52,044 nt of DNA from Chloroflexota bacterium (GTDB lineage: Bacteria > Chloroflexota > Anaerolineae > Anaerolineales > Anaerolineaceae). Made by a program: the position numbers and the translations under genes. Where the stretch lies: the NCBI GenBank assembly GCA_012729755.1, contig JAAYCN010000114.1, positions 1 to 52,044 on the forward strand. Direction: 5' to 3'. The first letter of the stretch is position 1, and the number at the start of each line of letters is the position of its first letter. Positions 8,239 to 16,263 of the stretch are shown here, piece after piece. A model generated the notes under the pieces. It made no database searches and was not told the origin of the DNA. It saw nothing but the letters and a program-made list of their open reading frames with translations.

Positions 8239-8273
8239 ACCCTCTTCAGTCTCGCTTTGCTCGCCAGCTTCCC
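8239..8273 (+). repeat. dispersed 35-bp element, copy 1
   Basis: ACCCTCTTCAGTCTCGCTTT continues to GCTCGCCAGCTTCCC. An exact 35/35 match lies in inverted orientation at 23822-23856. Partial copies are at 51651-51678 and near 8049-8075. Confidence 0.75.
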
Positions 8274-8344
8274 TCAGGGCAAGCCACGTATTGCCCTGCG
8301 CGCGGTTGTTGCGCGCGGTTGGCTTGGGAATGGATGGGATAATG

Positions 8345-8350
8345 TATAAT
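8345..8350 (+). promoter_or_regulatory. -10 box (TATAAT) of the second propeller gene
   Basis: A perfect TATAAT preceded by TG, 40 nt before the ATG at 8391, with TTGGCT 20 bp upstream. The leader shares CGGAA-GATAATTTG-TTGGAG with that of the first propeller gene. Confidence 0.55.
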
Positions 8351-8390
8351 TTCTGTCAGTTCTCGGAAGGATAATTTGGTTGGAGTAGAA

Positions 8391-10343
8391 ATGAAAAAGA
8401 AACTTGCCGTTGTATTGTTGGTTGTCATCCTGGCGATAAGTTTGCCGTGTTCTGAGGCGCGGGCGGCAGAAGGAATAACTTGGCGCCAGTCAGATACCGG
8501 GATTTGGGGAGGCGATATTAGGGCTTTGGCGATCGATCCGCAGACGCCTTCAACGCTTTACGTGGGAATTTATGGGGGTAGCGGAGTTTTTAAGAGCGTG
8601 GATGGGGGCGCGAGCTGGAGCGCAGCAGGCAGCGGTTTGGCAGTGCCCTATATTCTTTCACTGGCGATCGACCCGAAGGCGCCTTCGACGCTTTACGCAG
8701 GGACTTATGGGGGCGGTGTCTACAAGAGCGTGGACGGGGGAGCGTCCTGGAGCGCAGCAGGCAGCGGGCTCCCATCTGCGCCTATTATTCGAACCCTTGC
8801 GATCGACCCGCAGACGACTTCAACGCTTTACGCGGGAACTCAGTGGGATGGTGTCTACAAGAGCATGGATGGGGGCGCGAGCTGGAGCGCGGCAAATACC
8901 GGTCTGACAGCCCGCTGGATAAACATACTCGAGATTGATCCACGGGCGCCTGCTAAGGTCTACGCGGGAACTGCCATAGGGGTCTTCAAGAGTGTGAATG
9001 GAGGAGCGAGCTGGAGCGCGGTTAACAGCGGTTTGACCGGAACCCGCATAAACACGCTGGCGATTGACCCGAAGAAACATTCTGCCACACTCTACGCGGG
9101 GACTGATTTGAATGGCGTGTTTAAGAGCTCGAATGAAGGAGCGTCCTGGAGCGCGGTCAATACCGGTCTGACAAGCAACCGAATAAAAGCGCTGGCAATC
9201 GACCCGAAGGCACCTTCGACGCTATACGCGGGAACTGACGCAGGCGTCTTCAAGAGCGTGGATGGGGGAGCGAATTGGAGCGCGGCCAATACTGGTCTGA
9301 CAAACTTTGTAAAAGCGCTGGCGATCGACCCGCAGACGCCCGCGACGCTTTACGCGGGGATTGATGAGGGCGTCTTCAAGAGCGTGGATGGGGGAGCGAA
9401 TTGGAGTGCGGCAAATACCGGTCTGAAGGTGAGTAATATTAACACACTGGTGATCGACCCGCAGGCGCCTTTGACGCTATATGCAGGGACTGATGGTGGC
9501 GGCGTTTTCAAGAGCGTGGATGGGGGAGCGAATTGGAGCGCGGCAAATACCGGTCTGACAAACTTCGTAAAAGCGCTGGCGATCGATCCGCAAACGCCTT
9601 CGACGCTTTACGCGGGGGTTGTTGGCGGTGGCGTCTTCAAGAGCGTGAACGGGGGCGGGACTTGGACCGCAGCCAGCAATGGATTGACTAACCTGGACAT
9701 TTGGGCGCTGGCGATCGACCCGCAAACACCTTCAACGCTTTATGCGGGAACTCAGTGGGGTGGTGTCTTCAAGAGTGAGAATGGGGGAACATCCTGGAGC
9801 GCGGTCAATGTTGGTCTGCCAATGACCCATGTAACAACACCGGCGATTGACCCGAAGACACCTTCGACGCTTTATGCGGCGACTGATGGGGATGGCGTCT
9901 TCAAGAGTGTGGATGGGGGAACGTCCTGGAGCGCAGCCAACAATGGTTTTCCATATGCCTACGTAAACACACTTGCTATTGACCCGCAGGATCCTGATAC
10001 GCTTTACGCGGGAACTTGGGCCAATGGCGTCCTTAAAAGCGTAGATGGAGGAACATCTTGGAATTCCGCTAGTAACGGTTTGACAGCGTTTGACAATCGA
10101 ACACTTGCCATTGATCCGCAGGCGCCTTCGACGCTTTACGTGGGAACTGATGAGGGAGTCTTTAAGAGCGTGGATGGGGGAGCGAACTGGAGCGCGGTTA
10201 ACAACGGTTTGACCGAAACCCGCATAAACACGCTGGTGATCGACCCGCAGACGCCTTCGACGCTATACGCAGGCACTGAAGGTGGGAAAGTTTTCAAAGG
10301 TCAGTGGTCACACTCGCTGTTCCTGCCGCTGGTCTTACGATAA
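8391..10343 (+). CDS. secreted 14-repeat Asp-box beta-propeller protein (paralogue 2)
   Basis: The 650-residue product is a paralogue of the protein encoded at 5957-7894. It has the same signal peptide (identical at the DNA level for about 75 bp), 14 repeats of LAIDP-x5-TLYAGT-x2-GVFKS-x-DGG-x2-W, and a C-terminus LFLPLVLR. Fourteen blades suggest two seven-bladed propellers on one chain. Asp-boxes are more regular here (mostly SVDGGxxW) than in the first copy. Blades 6-7 and 8-9 are near-identical at the DNA level with a 258-bp offset, indicating internal duplication. The start is ATG at 8391 behind TTGGAGTAGAA. Extracellular; binding function inferred only. Confidence 0.85.
   Translation: MKKKLAVVLLVVILAISLPCSEARAAEGITWRQSDTGIWGGDIRALAIDPQTPSTLYVGIYGGSGVFKSVDGGASWSAAGSGLAVPYILSLAIDPKAPSTLYAGTYGGGVYKSVDGGASWSAAGSGLPSAPIIRTLAIDPQTTSTLYAGTQWDGVYKSMDGGASWSAANTGLTARWINILEIDPRAPAKVYAGTAIGVFKSVNGGASWSAVNSGLTGTRINTLAIDPKKHSATLYAGTDLNGVFKSSNEGASWSAVNTGLTSNRIKALAIDPKAPSTLYAGTDAGVFKSVDGGANWSAANTGLTNFVKALAIDPQTPATLYAGIDEGVFKSVDGGANWSAANTGLKVSNINTLVIDPQAPLTLYAGTDGGGVFKSVDGGANWSAANTGLTNFVKALAIDPQTPSTLYAGVVGGGVFKSVNGGGTWTAASNGLTNLDIWALAIDPQTPSTLYAGTQWGGVFKSENGGTSWSAVNVGLPMTHVTTPAIDPKTPSTLYAATDGDGVFKSVDGGTSWSAANNGFPYAYVNTLAIDPQDPDTLYAGTWANGVLKSVDGGTSWNSASNGLTAFDNRTLAIDPQAPSTLYVGTDEGVFKSVDGGANWSAVNNGLTETRINTLVIDPQTPSTLYAGTEGGKVFKGQWSHSLFLPLVLR
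9248..9597 (+). repeat. two-blade internal duplication, 258-bp period
   Basis: The stretch from the Asp-box (GTGGATGGGGGAGCGAATTG) through CTGACAAACTT-GTAAAAGCGCTGGC occurs at about 9256-9340 and again at about 9514-9598, with only a few silent or near-silent differences. The offset of 258 bp equals 86 codons, exactly two blades. Confidence 0.7.
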
Positions 10344-10369
10344 ACAGCCATTTCATTTGAAGCCAAATT

Positions 10370-10397
10370 GCCAGGCGGATTGGATGATCCGCCTGGC
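10370..10397 (+). terminator. hairpin after the second propeller gene
   Basis: A perfect 11-bp stem: GCCAGGCGGAT (10370-10380) with ATCCGCCTGGC (10387-10397), loop TGGATG. It is homologous to the terminator at 7921 but followed by ATGGTTAATC rather than a T-run, so termination may be weaker. Confidence 0.65.
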
Positions 10398-10536
10398 ATG
10401 GTTAATCGCCGCTTTGCGCTTAAGTTGCCAGTTTAAAAAGCGCGATAATCTCCAGGAATCCATTTGACCAGCAATTTTGACAGAAGAGCGCTTCAAAATG
10501 GCAGGCTGTTTTATAATAAAAAAAAGGGCATTTCCC

Positions 10537-10612
10537 CGTAGCTTGCTACGAAACTGTCCTCAAGATCCATCCCGTAGGGTGAGAGCCCGTAATGCTTCGC
10601 AGCTTGTTGCGA
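10537..10612 (+). repeat. pair of related small palindromes (G-Y-AGC-TT-G-Y-T-R-C type)
   Basis: CGTAGCTTGCTACG and CGCAGCTTGTTGCG share the same loop and position of pairing. The T-A pair of the first is a C-G pair in the second, so base pairing rather than sequence is conserved. They lie about 45 bp apart, upstream of the M24 peptidase gene. Confidence 0.55.
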
Positions 10613-10666
10613 GGGTAGGGATCGAAAGGATTTTGATTTTACTTCTGTTTAGAAAGCGAGGCATAC

Positions 10667-11782
10667 ATGAATTCCAGACTCTCCCGTTTAGTTAAAATCA
10701 CCCAGGAAAACAATCTTGATGCGGTGGCCCTGAACCCGGGTCAGACGCTCACCTGGCTGACAGGTCTTCAGTTCCATCTCATGGAGCGGCCTGTTTTGGG
10801 GCTTTTCGCCGCTGATGGCAGCGTCAGGCTGGTCTTGCCAAACCTGGAACGCGCCAAACTTCAGGGTTTGAACTTTGAACCAGTCGTAGCCGGTTATGGG
10901 GATGATCCGTCAAAATGGGACGAAGTGTTCATGGAAGGTTTCGCCGGTTTGGATGGCAAGGAGTTGAAAATTGGCGTTGAGCCCGCCCGCTTGCGCGTGC
11001 TTGAATTGGGCTTCCTTCAGCGGGCGCTGCCTCAGGCAGCGGTTGTCGATGCCAGCAAGGCGCTTGCCAAATTGCGCATATGTAAAGATGAGCAGGAAAT
11101 CGCCCAGATGCGTCAGGCGGCGGTAATCGCCCAAAACGCCTTGCTTGAGACGCTCAAAACGATTGAAGCTGGCCAGACCGAGAAGCAAATCGCCGGCGAG
11201 CTGATGGTGCAGTTGTTCAGAGCTGGGAGCGACGCGGAACTTCCCTTCGCGCCGATCGTGGCGATTGGCGAAAACAGCGCTAATCCGCATGCCGCGCCGG
11301 GTGATCGCGTCCTGCGGGAAGGCGATATCCTGCTGATTGATTACGGGGCTTCCTTTGAGGGCTATTATTCCGATATCACGCGCTCTTTTTTCTGCGGCGA
11401 GGTCGAAGAAGAGTTTAAGACCATCGCCGAATTGGTGCATGACGCCAACCAGGCTGCCAGATTAGGCGGCAAGCCAGGCATGCGCGCTGGCGAAATTGAC
11501 GACCTGGCGCGGAATGTGATCGCCGCGGCTGGATATGGAGAAGCGTTCTTTCACCGTGTTGGTCACGGTCTGGGCATGGAGACTCATGAAGAGCCCTATA
11601 TGTTCGCCGCCAACCCCCTGCTGCTTGAAGAGGGCATGGTGTTTACGATTGAACCGGGGATCTATCTGACCGGTCGTGGAGGCATCCGCATCGAGGATGA
11701 TGTGGTGGTGACCAAAGATGGTTTGCTCAGCCTCACCGACCTGCCTCGCCGCGTGTTGCCCATCTCGATGTTTAAAGGATGA
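10667..11782 (+). CDS. M24 family Xaa-Pro-type aminopeptidase
   Basis: M24 enzymes with the creatinase fold cleave N-terminal residues next to proline (aminopeptidase P or prolidase). The two-domain form is present: an N-terminal creatinase-like domain (residues 1-130) and a catalytic pita-bread domain (140-371). The metal ligands are D225 (LIDYG), D236 (SDITRSF), H300 (RVGHGLGMETHE), E329 (IEPGIY) and E343 (RIEDDV). The length of 371 is typical of the PepQ/YpdF group. The start ATG has GCGAGG upstream. Its stop overlaps the MFS transporter start (ATGA). It is cytoplasmic, and with the M42 enzymes and peptide importer it suggests peptide catabolism. Choice between prolidase and aminopeptidase P is not possible from sequence alone. 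Confidence 0.9.
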   Translation: MNSRLSRLVKITQENNLDAVALNPGQTLTWLTGLQFHLMERPVLGLFAADGSVRLVLPNLERAKLQGLNFEPVVAGYGDDPSKWDEVFMEGFAGLDGKELKIGVEPARLRVLELGFLQRALPQAAVVDASKALAKLRICKDEQEIAQMRQAAVIAQNALLETLKTIEAGQTEKQIAGELMVQLFRAGSDAELPFAPIVAIGENSANPHAAPGDRVLREGDILLIDYGASFEGYYSDITRSFFCGEVEEEFKTIAELVHDANQAARLGGKPGMRAGEIDDLARNVIAAAGYGEAFFHRVGHGLGMETHEEPYMFAANPLLLEEGMVFTIEPGIYLTGRGGIRIEDDVVVTKDGLLSLTDLPRRVLPISMFKG

Positions 11783-12963
11783 AGCTCTTTGATCCAGCCA
11801 GAAGCGATCTCAACCTGCTCTCAATTTCTTTATTGATCTGGGGGCTGGGTGAATCGCTCTTCTTGATTTTTCAGCCGCTCTATTTGCAGGAATTAGGCGC
11901 TGACCCGGTCAAAATCGGTGTGATTTTAAGCGGTGGCCTGCTGGTGATGGCACTGGCGCAAATACCTGTTGGTATTGTCGCCGATCGTTTCGGTCGGCGG
12001 TTTCTGCTGTTTGCTTCCTGGGGTCTCGGTTTTGTGGCGGCGTTGATTATGGGGATAGCGCGCAGCTTGACTTGGTTTGTGGTGGGGTTGCTGATCTATA
12101 ATCTCACCGGCGCTGTTGTTGGTGTGATGAACAGCTATATCAGCCATGCCCGCGGAGATTGGTCGGTTGGCAGGGCTGTTACCTACGTCCTTGCCTTTTT
12201 CAACGCGGGATCGTTGATTGGCCCACTTGTTGGTGGTGTTCTGGCTGAGCGGTTTGGCTTGCGCAGCATCTATCTGATTGGGGCGGCAACTTTCTTTGTT
12301 TCCACAATTCTGGTGCTGTTCGTGAGTGAACAGCCGATAATCGCCCGCCGCGAGACGCCTTCCGTTCGTTCACTGTTAAACAATCGCCGCTTTTTGGGTA
12401 TGATAGCCATGCTGGCGGTGGTGACTTTTTGCTCCTACCTGCCAATGCCGTTAACAGCCAATTTCTTGAAGAATGAACGCGGCGTCGCTCTGGCCAGCAT
12501 TGGTACTTTTGGCTCGCTGGTCAGTTTGAGCGGCATCTTGTTCAACGCTTTTCTCGGACAATTGAAGCCTGATCTGGTCTATTTGATTGGCCAGCTTTGC
12601 ATGGTGGTCGCCTCAGCTTTGTTCTTCAAATGCGATGGTCTGGTCTGGTTTGGGGCGGCTTATTTTTTGTCGACCGGGTCGAGATTAATCGGCACGATCT
12701 CGCCCGCGGTTATCCAGCCTATGGTGCACGAAGGGCAGATCGGTCTGGCTTTTGGCATTCTGGAGGCCGGACGCAATTTGGCATTGATGTCAGCGCCGCT
12801 TCTGGCAGGTTGGCTGTATTCAATTCAGCCCTCGCTGGTTTACCCGGTGGCGATTGTAGCCGGTTTGCTGATGACTGTGATTTTCAATCGTTTCTACCGG
12901 GCGCAGCGTTTTACAGCGCCGGAGGAGGCTTTATCTGAAAAAATCGCCGAAACCGCTTCGTAG
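11779..12963 (+). CDS. MFS transporter
   Basis: The 394-residue protein has about 12 hydrophobic segments and the major facilitator signature GIVADRFGRRF in the loop after the second helix (about residues 66-76). A second basic loop near ARRETPSVRS marks the six-plus-six junction. It probably exports or imports a small molecule by proton coupling; the substrate is unknown. Translational coupling to the M24 peptidase gene (4-bp ATGA overlap) hints at export or uptake of an amino acid or peptide, but that is context only. Confidence 0.87.
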   Translation: MKLFDPARSDLNLLSISLLIWGLGESLFLIFQPLYLQELGADPVKIGVILSGGLLVMALAQIPVGIVADRFGRRFLLFASWGLGFVAALIMGIARSLTWFVVGLLIYNLTGAVVGVMNSYISHARGDWSVGRAVTYVLAFFNAGSLIGPLVGGVLAERFGLRSIYLIGAATFFVSTILVLFVSEQPIIARRETPSVRSLLNNRRFLGMIAMLAVVTFCSYLPMPLTANFLKNERGVALASIGTFGSLVSLSGILFNAFLGQLKPDLVYLIGQLCMVVASALFFKCDGLVWFGAAYFLSTGSRLIGTISPAVIQPMVHEGQIGLAFGILEAGRNLALMSAPLLAGWLYSIQPSLVYPVAIVAGLLMTVIFNRFYRAQRFTAPEEALSEKIAETAS

Positions 12964-12990
12964 TGCGAAATACACGGCAGGAGAATGATA

Positions 12991-13632
12991 ATGAGCATTG
13001 AATTAATCCAGCTTGTGGATAATACCATGGGAAACAACGTTTACCTGATCAATGATCAGCAGGCTGATTTTTGTGTGGTTGTCGACCCTTCTTTTGATGA
13101 AGAACAGATCCTCTCTCATCTCAAAAAGAACGCTTGGACGCTTGGTCAGGTGTGGCTGACCCATGGTCATTATGACCATTTCTGGAGCACGGGCGAGTTG
13201 ATGCGCAAAGCCGGCGGAAAACCTCAGCTGGTGATGGGCGCGGCGGCAGCGGCTCAGGTCAAAGCTCAGTCTGGACTGATGCTTGGCGGAAGCGCTGTGC
13301 CTGATATTCCCGTTGCTGACGTACTGCTCCAGGGGGGTGAAACGTTTCGTCTGGGCGGGCAGGGGGCCCGGGTGGAAGTGTTCGATGTCTCAGGACACGC
13401 CCCGGGATCAATGCTCTTTTACCTGCCGGAACATCATCTGGCTTTAACGGGGGATGCTATCTTCCGCGAGGGCATCGGGCGTTTTGACCTGCCCGGCAGC
13501 GATGGCGAGTTGTTGTTCAGCAATTTACGTGAGAAGGTTCTGACCCTGCCTGAGGACACGACCTTATATTGTGGGCATGGCCCGAAAACGACCGCAGGGT
13601 GGGAGCGGGACCATAACCCGTTTTTGCGCTGA
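12991..13632 (+). CDS. metallo-beta-lactamase-fold hydrolase (glyoxalase II-like)
   Basis: The 213-residue protein has the binuclear zinc motif THGHYDH (H58, H60, D62, H63), the later His in SGHAPGSM, the bridging Asp in TGDAIF and the C-terminal YCGHGP. This fits the glyoxalase II/YcbL branch, which hydrolyses thioesters or related bonds in the cytoplasm. The frame opens at 12985 (ATG), but AGGAG ends only one base before it; the ATG at 12991 has correct 7-base spacing and gives MSIELIQ. It is the last gene of the peptidase-MFS run and is followed by a bidirectional terminator. True substrate unknown. Confidence 0.87.
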   Translation: MSIELIQLVDNTMGNNVYLINDQQADFCVVVDPSFDEEQILSHLKKNAWTLGQVWLTHGHYDHFWSTGELMRKAGGKPQLVMGAAAAAQVKAQSGLMLGGSAVPDIPVADVLLQGGETFRLGGQGARVEVFDVSGHAPGSMLFYLPEHHLALTGDAIFREGIGRFDLPGSDGELLFSNLREKVLTLPEDTTLYCGHGPKTTAGWERDHNPFLR

Positions 13633-13643
13633 CGACGTGTGAC

Positions 13644-13676
13644 AAAAAAGCCCCGAGGAAAAACTCGGAGCTTTTG
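13644..13676. terminator. bidirectional intrinsic terminator
   Basis: AAAAAAGC-CCCGAG and CTCGG-AGCTTTT form a stem around GAAAAA, with T-runs on both strands. It sits between the converging MBL hydrolase gene (ends 13632) and rny (ends 13692). Confidence 0.8.
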
Positions 13677-13691
13677 TAGTCCAAAAGATGT

Positions 13692-15254
13692 CTATTTTGC
13701 GTAGCTGGTAGCGCGGGTCTCACGAATGACAGTGACGCGGATCTGCCCCGGATATTGCATGGTATCTTCGATTTCGTTGGCAATATCCTTGGCGATGCGG
13801 TGAGCTTCCACATCATCAATTTCTTCAGGGCGCACAATGATGCGCACTTCCCGGCCAGCCTGTATGGCGAAACTTTGTTCAACGCCTTTGTGAGAATTGG
13901 CGATATTTTCGAGCGCTTTAAGGCGTTTGATGTATTGTTCGAGGTCCTCTCGCCGCGCGCCGGGGCGAGCGCCAGAGATAGCGTCAGCCGCTTCGATAAT
14001 GACCGCTTCAACGCTGGTCTGATCGACCTCGTGATGGTGTGATGCAATCGCGTTGACGATTGCGGCGTTCACACCGTGCCGTTTTGCGAACTCAGCGCCA
14101 ATCAGCGCGTGTGTGCCTTCGGTGTTGTGATCCATCGCCTTGCCGAGGTCATGCAGGAAGGCGCCGGTTTTGGCGATTTCAACGTCCGCGCCAAGTTCAG
14201 CGGCAATCACGCTGGCGATCTTGCTGGTTTCGACCGCGTGAGCCAACTGGTTCTGGCCATAAGAAGTGCGGAACTTGAGCCGCCCAATTTTCTTGAGAAT
14301 TTCGGGGTGCAATCCATGCACACCGGCTTCATAGGCAGCTTCAGCGCCAGCTTTGCTGATTTCCTCATCCATTTGAGTAGTTTCTTCAGCCAGGATCTTC
14401 TCGATATAAGCCGGGTGAATGCGGCCATCGACAACCAGCCGCGAGAGCGTGCGGCGGGCGATTTCGCGGCGCACCGAGTCAAAACACGAGATAGTGACCG
14501 CTTCAGGCGTGTCATCCACAATCACGTCCACACCGGCCACCTGCTCAAACGAACGAATGTTGCGCCCATTGCGCCCGACGATGCGGCCTTTCATTTCTTC
14601 GTTGGGCAATGTGACGAGCGAGGTAGTCACTTCTGCAACCTTGTCGGAAGCAACGCGCTGGATGGCGTCGGCGATCAGCTCTCGGGCTTTTTCCTGCCCG
14701 TTTTCACGCGCCTCATTTTCAATCTGACGAATGATGCGTGCCATATCGTTGCGGCTCTCTTTTTCAACCTCCTCGAGGAGGATCGTTTTAGCCTCATCGC
14801 GGGTCATTTCAGCCACGTGTTGCAGTTCAGTCAACCGTTGCGCGTAAAGCGCGTCGATTTCGTTCGCGCGCTTGTCAACGCTGCTCTGGCGTTTATTGAG
14901 TGAGGTCTCGCGCTGCTGCATCTGATCAAAACGACGATCAAGCTCTTCGCGGCGTTTGACCAGGCGGTCGTCCTCGCGGGAAAGCTCGTTGCGCTTATGC
15001 TGCAAATCGTTTTCAGCCTGTTGGCTGATCTTTAGTGCGGCGGCTTTGGCGTCCAGTTCGGTTTGGCGGGCGCGTTCTTCAGCGGCGCTGATGATCTCGC
15101 GCGCGGTTTCATGCAGCCTTTCCTGTTTGGCTTTTGCCATTTGGACGGCGATTAACCAGCCAATCGCCAGGCCAATAATCAAGGCGATCACAGCGGGCAG
15201 CATCCAGGGCGGACCGGCTTGCTGCCCCTGGGTAAGAATTAATGTGTAGTTCAT
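13692..15254 (-). CDS. rny: ribonuclease Y
   Basis: RNase Y is a membrane-anchored endoribonuclease that initiates mRNA decay. All hallmark parts are present: an N-terminal membrane helix (about residues 16-38), a long charged coiled coil (40-190) with many Arg/Glu/Gln, a KH domain with GRIVGRNGRNIR, and an HD domain with the metal motif HDLGKAMDH and later SHHHEVD. The length of 520 is normal for the family. The gene lies 41 bp downstream of recX on the same strand and is probably co-transcribed. GGAG lies 12 bases upstream of the ATG. The C-terminus (RETRATSYAK) matches the family end. Confidence 0.96.
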   Translation of the reverse strand: MNYTLILTQGQQAGPPWMLPAVIALIIGLAIGWLIAVQMAKAKQERLHETAREIISAAEERARQTELDAKAAALKISQQAENDLQHKRNELSREDDRLVKRREELDRRFDQMQQRETSLNKRQSSVDKRANEIDALYAQRLTELQHVAEMTRDEAKTILLEEVEKESRNDMARIIRQIENEARENGQEKARELIADAIQRVASDKVAEVTTSLVTLPNEEMKGRIVGRNGRNIRSFEQVAGVDVIVDDTPEAVTISCFDSVRREIARRTLSRLVVDGRIHPAYIEKILAEETTQMDEEISKAGAEAAYEAGVHGLHPEILKKIGRLKFRTSYGQNQLAHAVETSKIASVIAAELGADVEIAKTGAFLHDLGKAMDHNTEGTHALIGAEFAKRHGVNAAIVNAIASHHHEVDQTSVEAVIIEAADAISGARPGARREDLEQYIKRLKALENIANSHKGVEQSFAIQAGREVRIIVRPEEIDDVEAHRIAKDIANEIEDTMQYPGQIRVTVIRETRATSYAK

Positions 15255-15295
15255 GGTGTCAAAATGCTCCGTTTTTTAAAAGTTAATAATGCCTG

Positions 15296-15925
15296 TCATT
15301 TGGGATGATTCTCATCCCAGACCTGTTTGACAGCCTCAGCGGCTGTCGAATACCCAAAACCCCTGCGCATCAAAACATTGCCCATTTTTACGCGAAAGGT
15401 TTGCCAATCTAATTTTTCAAAGCGCCGATACGCTTTTCGCGCTGCCTGCAAAGCGAGCTCGGCGTCGCTCAGCGGGCTCGAGGCAAGCGTCTCCTCGATA
15501 ACATCTTCCGCAATGCCCTTTTGCCTCAGCTCTGCCCTGATTTGGGCATGGCTGCGCGGGCGAAAGGTTGCGCGGTTGTCGAGCCACTCGCTGGCGAAGC
15601 GAGCGTCGTCCAGATAACCTTCATCAGTCAGTCTGACAAAAACAGCTTCGCGCACCGCTGTTTCATAACCGTGTTTCTGCAAGTAACGTTCCAGCTCCTG
15701 TCGCGACCGCGCGCGGTGAGAAAGCAGGCGCATCACCCGCGCGCAGGCGTTCTCAACTTCGTCTTTGGAAAGGAGTTTTTTGATTTCAAGATCGCCGAGC
15801 TCTCTGCCAACCGTCAGCCAGGCAGCAGTAATGCGGTCCAGCGAGAAAGCGTAAGCGCCGTCGAGGCTGATTGAAAGCCTGTTAGCGTTATGTTTTTGAG
15901 GTTCTATGGCAGTTATTTTGCTCAT
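15296..15925 (-). CDS. recX: RecX regulatory protein
   Basis: RecX binds RecA filaments and modulates recombination. The 209-residue protein shows the N-terminal ITAIEPQKHN start, tandem three-helix RecX repeats, the Arg-rich SHRARSRQELERYL element, and the FASEWLDNRATFRPRSHAQIR-type segment typical of the family. Its ATG follows an intrinsic terminator by 9 bases, with no Shine-Dalgarno, so its own promoter or start of transcription is unclear. recA is not in the window; rny follows downstream. Confidence 0.93.
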   Translation of the reverse strand: MSKITAIEPQKHNANRLSISLDGAYAFSLDRITAAWLTVGRELGDLEIKKLLSKDEVENACARVMRLLSHRARSRQELERYLQKHGYETAVREAVFVRLTDEGYLDDARFASEWLDNRATFRPRSHAQIRAELRQKGIAEDVIEETLASSPLSDAELALQAARKAYRRFEKLDWQTFRVKMGNVLMRRGFGYSTAAEAVKQVWDENHPK

Positions 15926-15934
15926 TTTTCAATT

Positions 15935-15963
15935 AAAAAACCACGGCTTTTCCGACCGTGGCT
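15935..15963 (-). terminator. intrinsic terminator just upstream of recX
   Basis: On the minus strand AGCCACGG pairs with CCGTGGTT around TCGGAAAAG, followed by a T6 run and AATTG. It ends transcription coming from the region above recX, 10-15 bases before the recX ATG, so it must terminate an upstream unit or act as an attenuator of recX. Confidence 0.8.
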
Positions 15964-16257
15964 CGGGGTCAAGGATGATGTCAGGCGAAACTTCCGCCTC
16001 AATATGGTCATGCGTATGCTGATTTAACTCAGAACGTATCTGAATCGTTGATCCAGAAAGTTAATAAATGAGTCAACCTGATTTCCAGTTCGTTTTGCCG
16101 TCTGGTAAACGCTCCTCGTCATCAATCAGCTTTATATTATCCAAAGTTCTACGCCTCTGGTGGCGGAACACATCCATAAACCAGTTGTTTCCAACTCATC
16201 AAGCCACAGTCCATTCCCTTTCGGGTGATCAGCAACTGTGAACATATCTACTTATTA
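15935..16257 (-). ncRNA. candidate structured RNA or decayed small gene
   Basis: Transcription predicted from TATAAT at 16264-16269 would run about 320 nt to the terminator at 15935. The RNA could form CCC-GAAA-GGG inside a CACAGT/ACTGTG stem, AGTTG-GAAA-CAACT (a five-pair GNRA-tetraloop hairpin), GTTC/GAAC around GCC/GGC, TCAGA/TCTGA and AGGCG/CGCCT hairpins. I see no match to RNase P RNA, tmRNA, SRP RNA or a cobalamin element. Alternatively it is a broken gene: a 34-codon frame (16177-16073) reads MDVFRHQRRRTLDNIK with protein-like content, and other phases are open nearby. I cannot decide between these. Confidence 0.35.
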
Positions 16258-16263
16258 ATCAAG

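Larger units (their letters stand above)
7895..8390. other. repeat-rich intergenic region between the propeller genes
   Basis: No convincing gene is visible. The region holds the terminator of the first propeller gene (7921-7959), one full copy of a 99-bp palindromic element (8091-8189), a 35-bp element (8239-8273) that recurs exactly inverted at 23822-23856, a GC-rich palindromic stretch near 8296-8318 (CGCGCGGTTGTTGCGCGCGG) and the promoter of the second propeller gene (8345-8350). Short open frames here have no ribosome-binding sites and no protein-like features. Confidence 0.7.
10344..10666. other. intergenic region with hairpins, no gene seen
   Basis: After the terminator hairpin (10370-10397) there is a TATAAT at 10512-10517, an A-run, and two related palindromes (10537-10551 and about 10594-10609). 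Inverted ATCCC/GGGAT arms (about 10568-10572 and 10617-10621) enclose the second palindrome. A 72-codon open frame from 10477 runs through these hairpins, has no ribosome-binding site and overlaps the next gene, so I do not call it. Confidence 0.6.

Noticed and set aside
8027-8290. CRISPR-like array among the intergenic repeats
   Set aside because: Repeats are not regularly spaced, have different sequences and no cas genes are nearby.
10477-10695. 72-codon frame before the M24 peptidase gene
   Set aside because: No ribosome-binding site, runs through palindromic repeats and overlaps the true gene start.
14076-14903. 275-codon plus-strand frame opposite rny
   Set aside because: Antisense of a well-supported gene; composition is not protein-like and there is no ribosome-binding site.
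15935-16257. RNase P RNA, tmRNA, SRP RNA or cobalamin riboswitch
   Set aside because: None of their conserved sequence blocks is present in the region.
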